NCBI GenBank assembly: GCA_038231955.1
Contig: JBBSIS010000180.1
Coordinates: 1 to 6,602 of the forward strand
Length of the DNA stretch: 6,602 nucleotides
Direction: 5' to 3'
Source of the DNA: CADCTB01 sp038231955
Lineage (GTDB): Bacteria; Actinomycetota; Acidimicrobiia; Acidimicrobiales; AC-14
The notes under the pieces are model-generated. The model was not told the DNA's origin and ran no database searches. It worked only from the letters and a program-made list of their open reading frames with translations. Position numbers and translations under genes: made by a program. Shown one piece after another: positions 6,583-6,602 of the stretch. Position 1 is the stretch's first letter; every line of letters starts with the position of its first letter.

Positions 6583-6598
6583 CCGGCGCCGGCGCCGG
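6583..6598. repeat. 16-bp GC-rich palindromic repeat, copy 2, after the regulator gene
   Basis: This is an exact second copy of the palindrome at 6443-6458, located 26 bases after the regulator stop codon and close to the window edge. It could fold into a GC-rich hairpin downstream of the gene and help end transcription, but no T-run is visible before the window ends. A weaker hairpin, GGGC (6564-6567) with GCCC (6574-6577), lies just before it. Confidence 0.5.
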
Positions 6599-6602
6599 CC
6601 GG

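Noticed and set aside
1..6602. CRISPR arrays, tRNA or rRNA genes, insertion sequences and TTA regulatory codons
   Set aside because: No regularly spaced repeats, RNA gene signatures, transposase motifs or terminal inverted repeats were found by eye, and I noticed no in-frame TTA codons in the called genes.

Overview
The window is very GC-rich, with G or C at most third codon positions. It carries a large SARP/AfsR-type regulator, a family essentially confined to Actinomycetota, so a high-GC actinobacterium is the best guess. I cannot place the genus from sequence alone. Nearly all of the window is coding; there is no gene-free stretch longer than 86 bases between genes.

Layout: (1) Positions 1-96 are the last 31 codons of an unidentified plus-strand gene. 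(2) Positions 107-1189 on the minus strand encode a short catalase-fold heme protein of the catalase-related peroxidase (SrpA-like) type. It converges on the first gene, and a perfect 9-bp inverted repeat spans both stop codons, probably acting as a two-way terminator. (3) Positions 1219-1851 on the plus strand, divergent from the catalase-like gene, encode a 210-residue protein with no named function. (4) Positions 1848-3293 encode a DyP-type heme peroxidase of the long cytoplasmic class. Its start codon overlaps the previous stop codon (GTGA), so the two are probably translationally coupled. (5) After an 86-bp gap, positions 3380-6556 encode a regulator of about 1,058 residues: an OmpR-like winged helix, a BTAD domain, a STAND/NB-ARC-like ATPase and a C-terminal helical (TPR-like) repeat region. 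(6) The end of the window has GC-rich palindromic repeats and no further gene.

The centre of the window reads as one heme-peroxidase locus. Two unrelated heme peroxidase folds (catalase-like and DyP) are transcribed away from each other from a very tight shared control region, and a conserved-looking small partner is coupled to the DyP. The downstream SARP-family ATPase regulator has its own candidate promoter and could be the local regulator, but that link is inferred from position only. The most interesting unknown is the small partner protein at 1219-1851.
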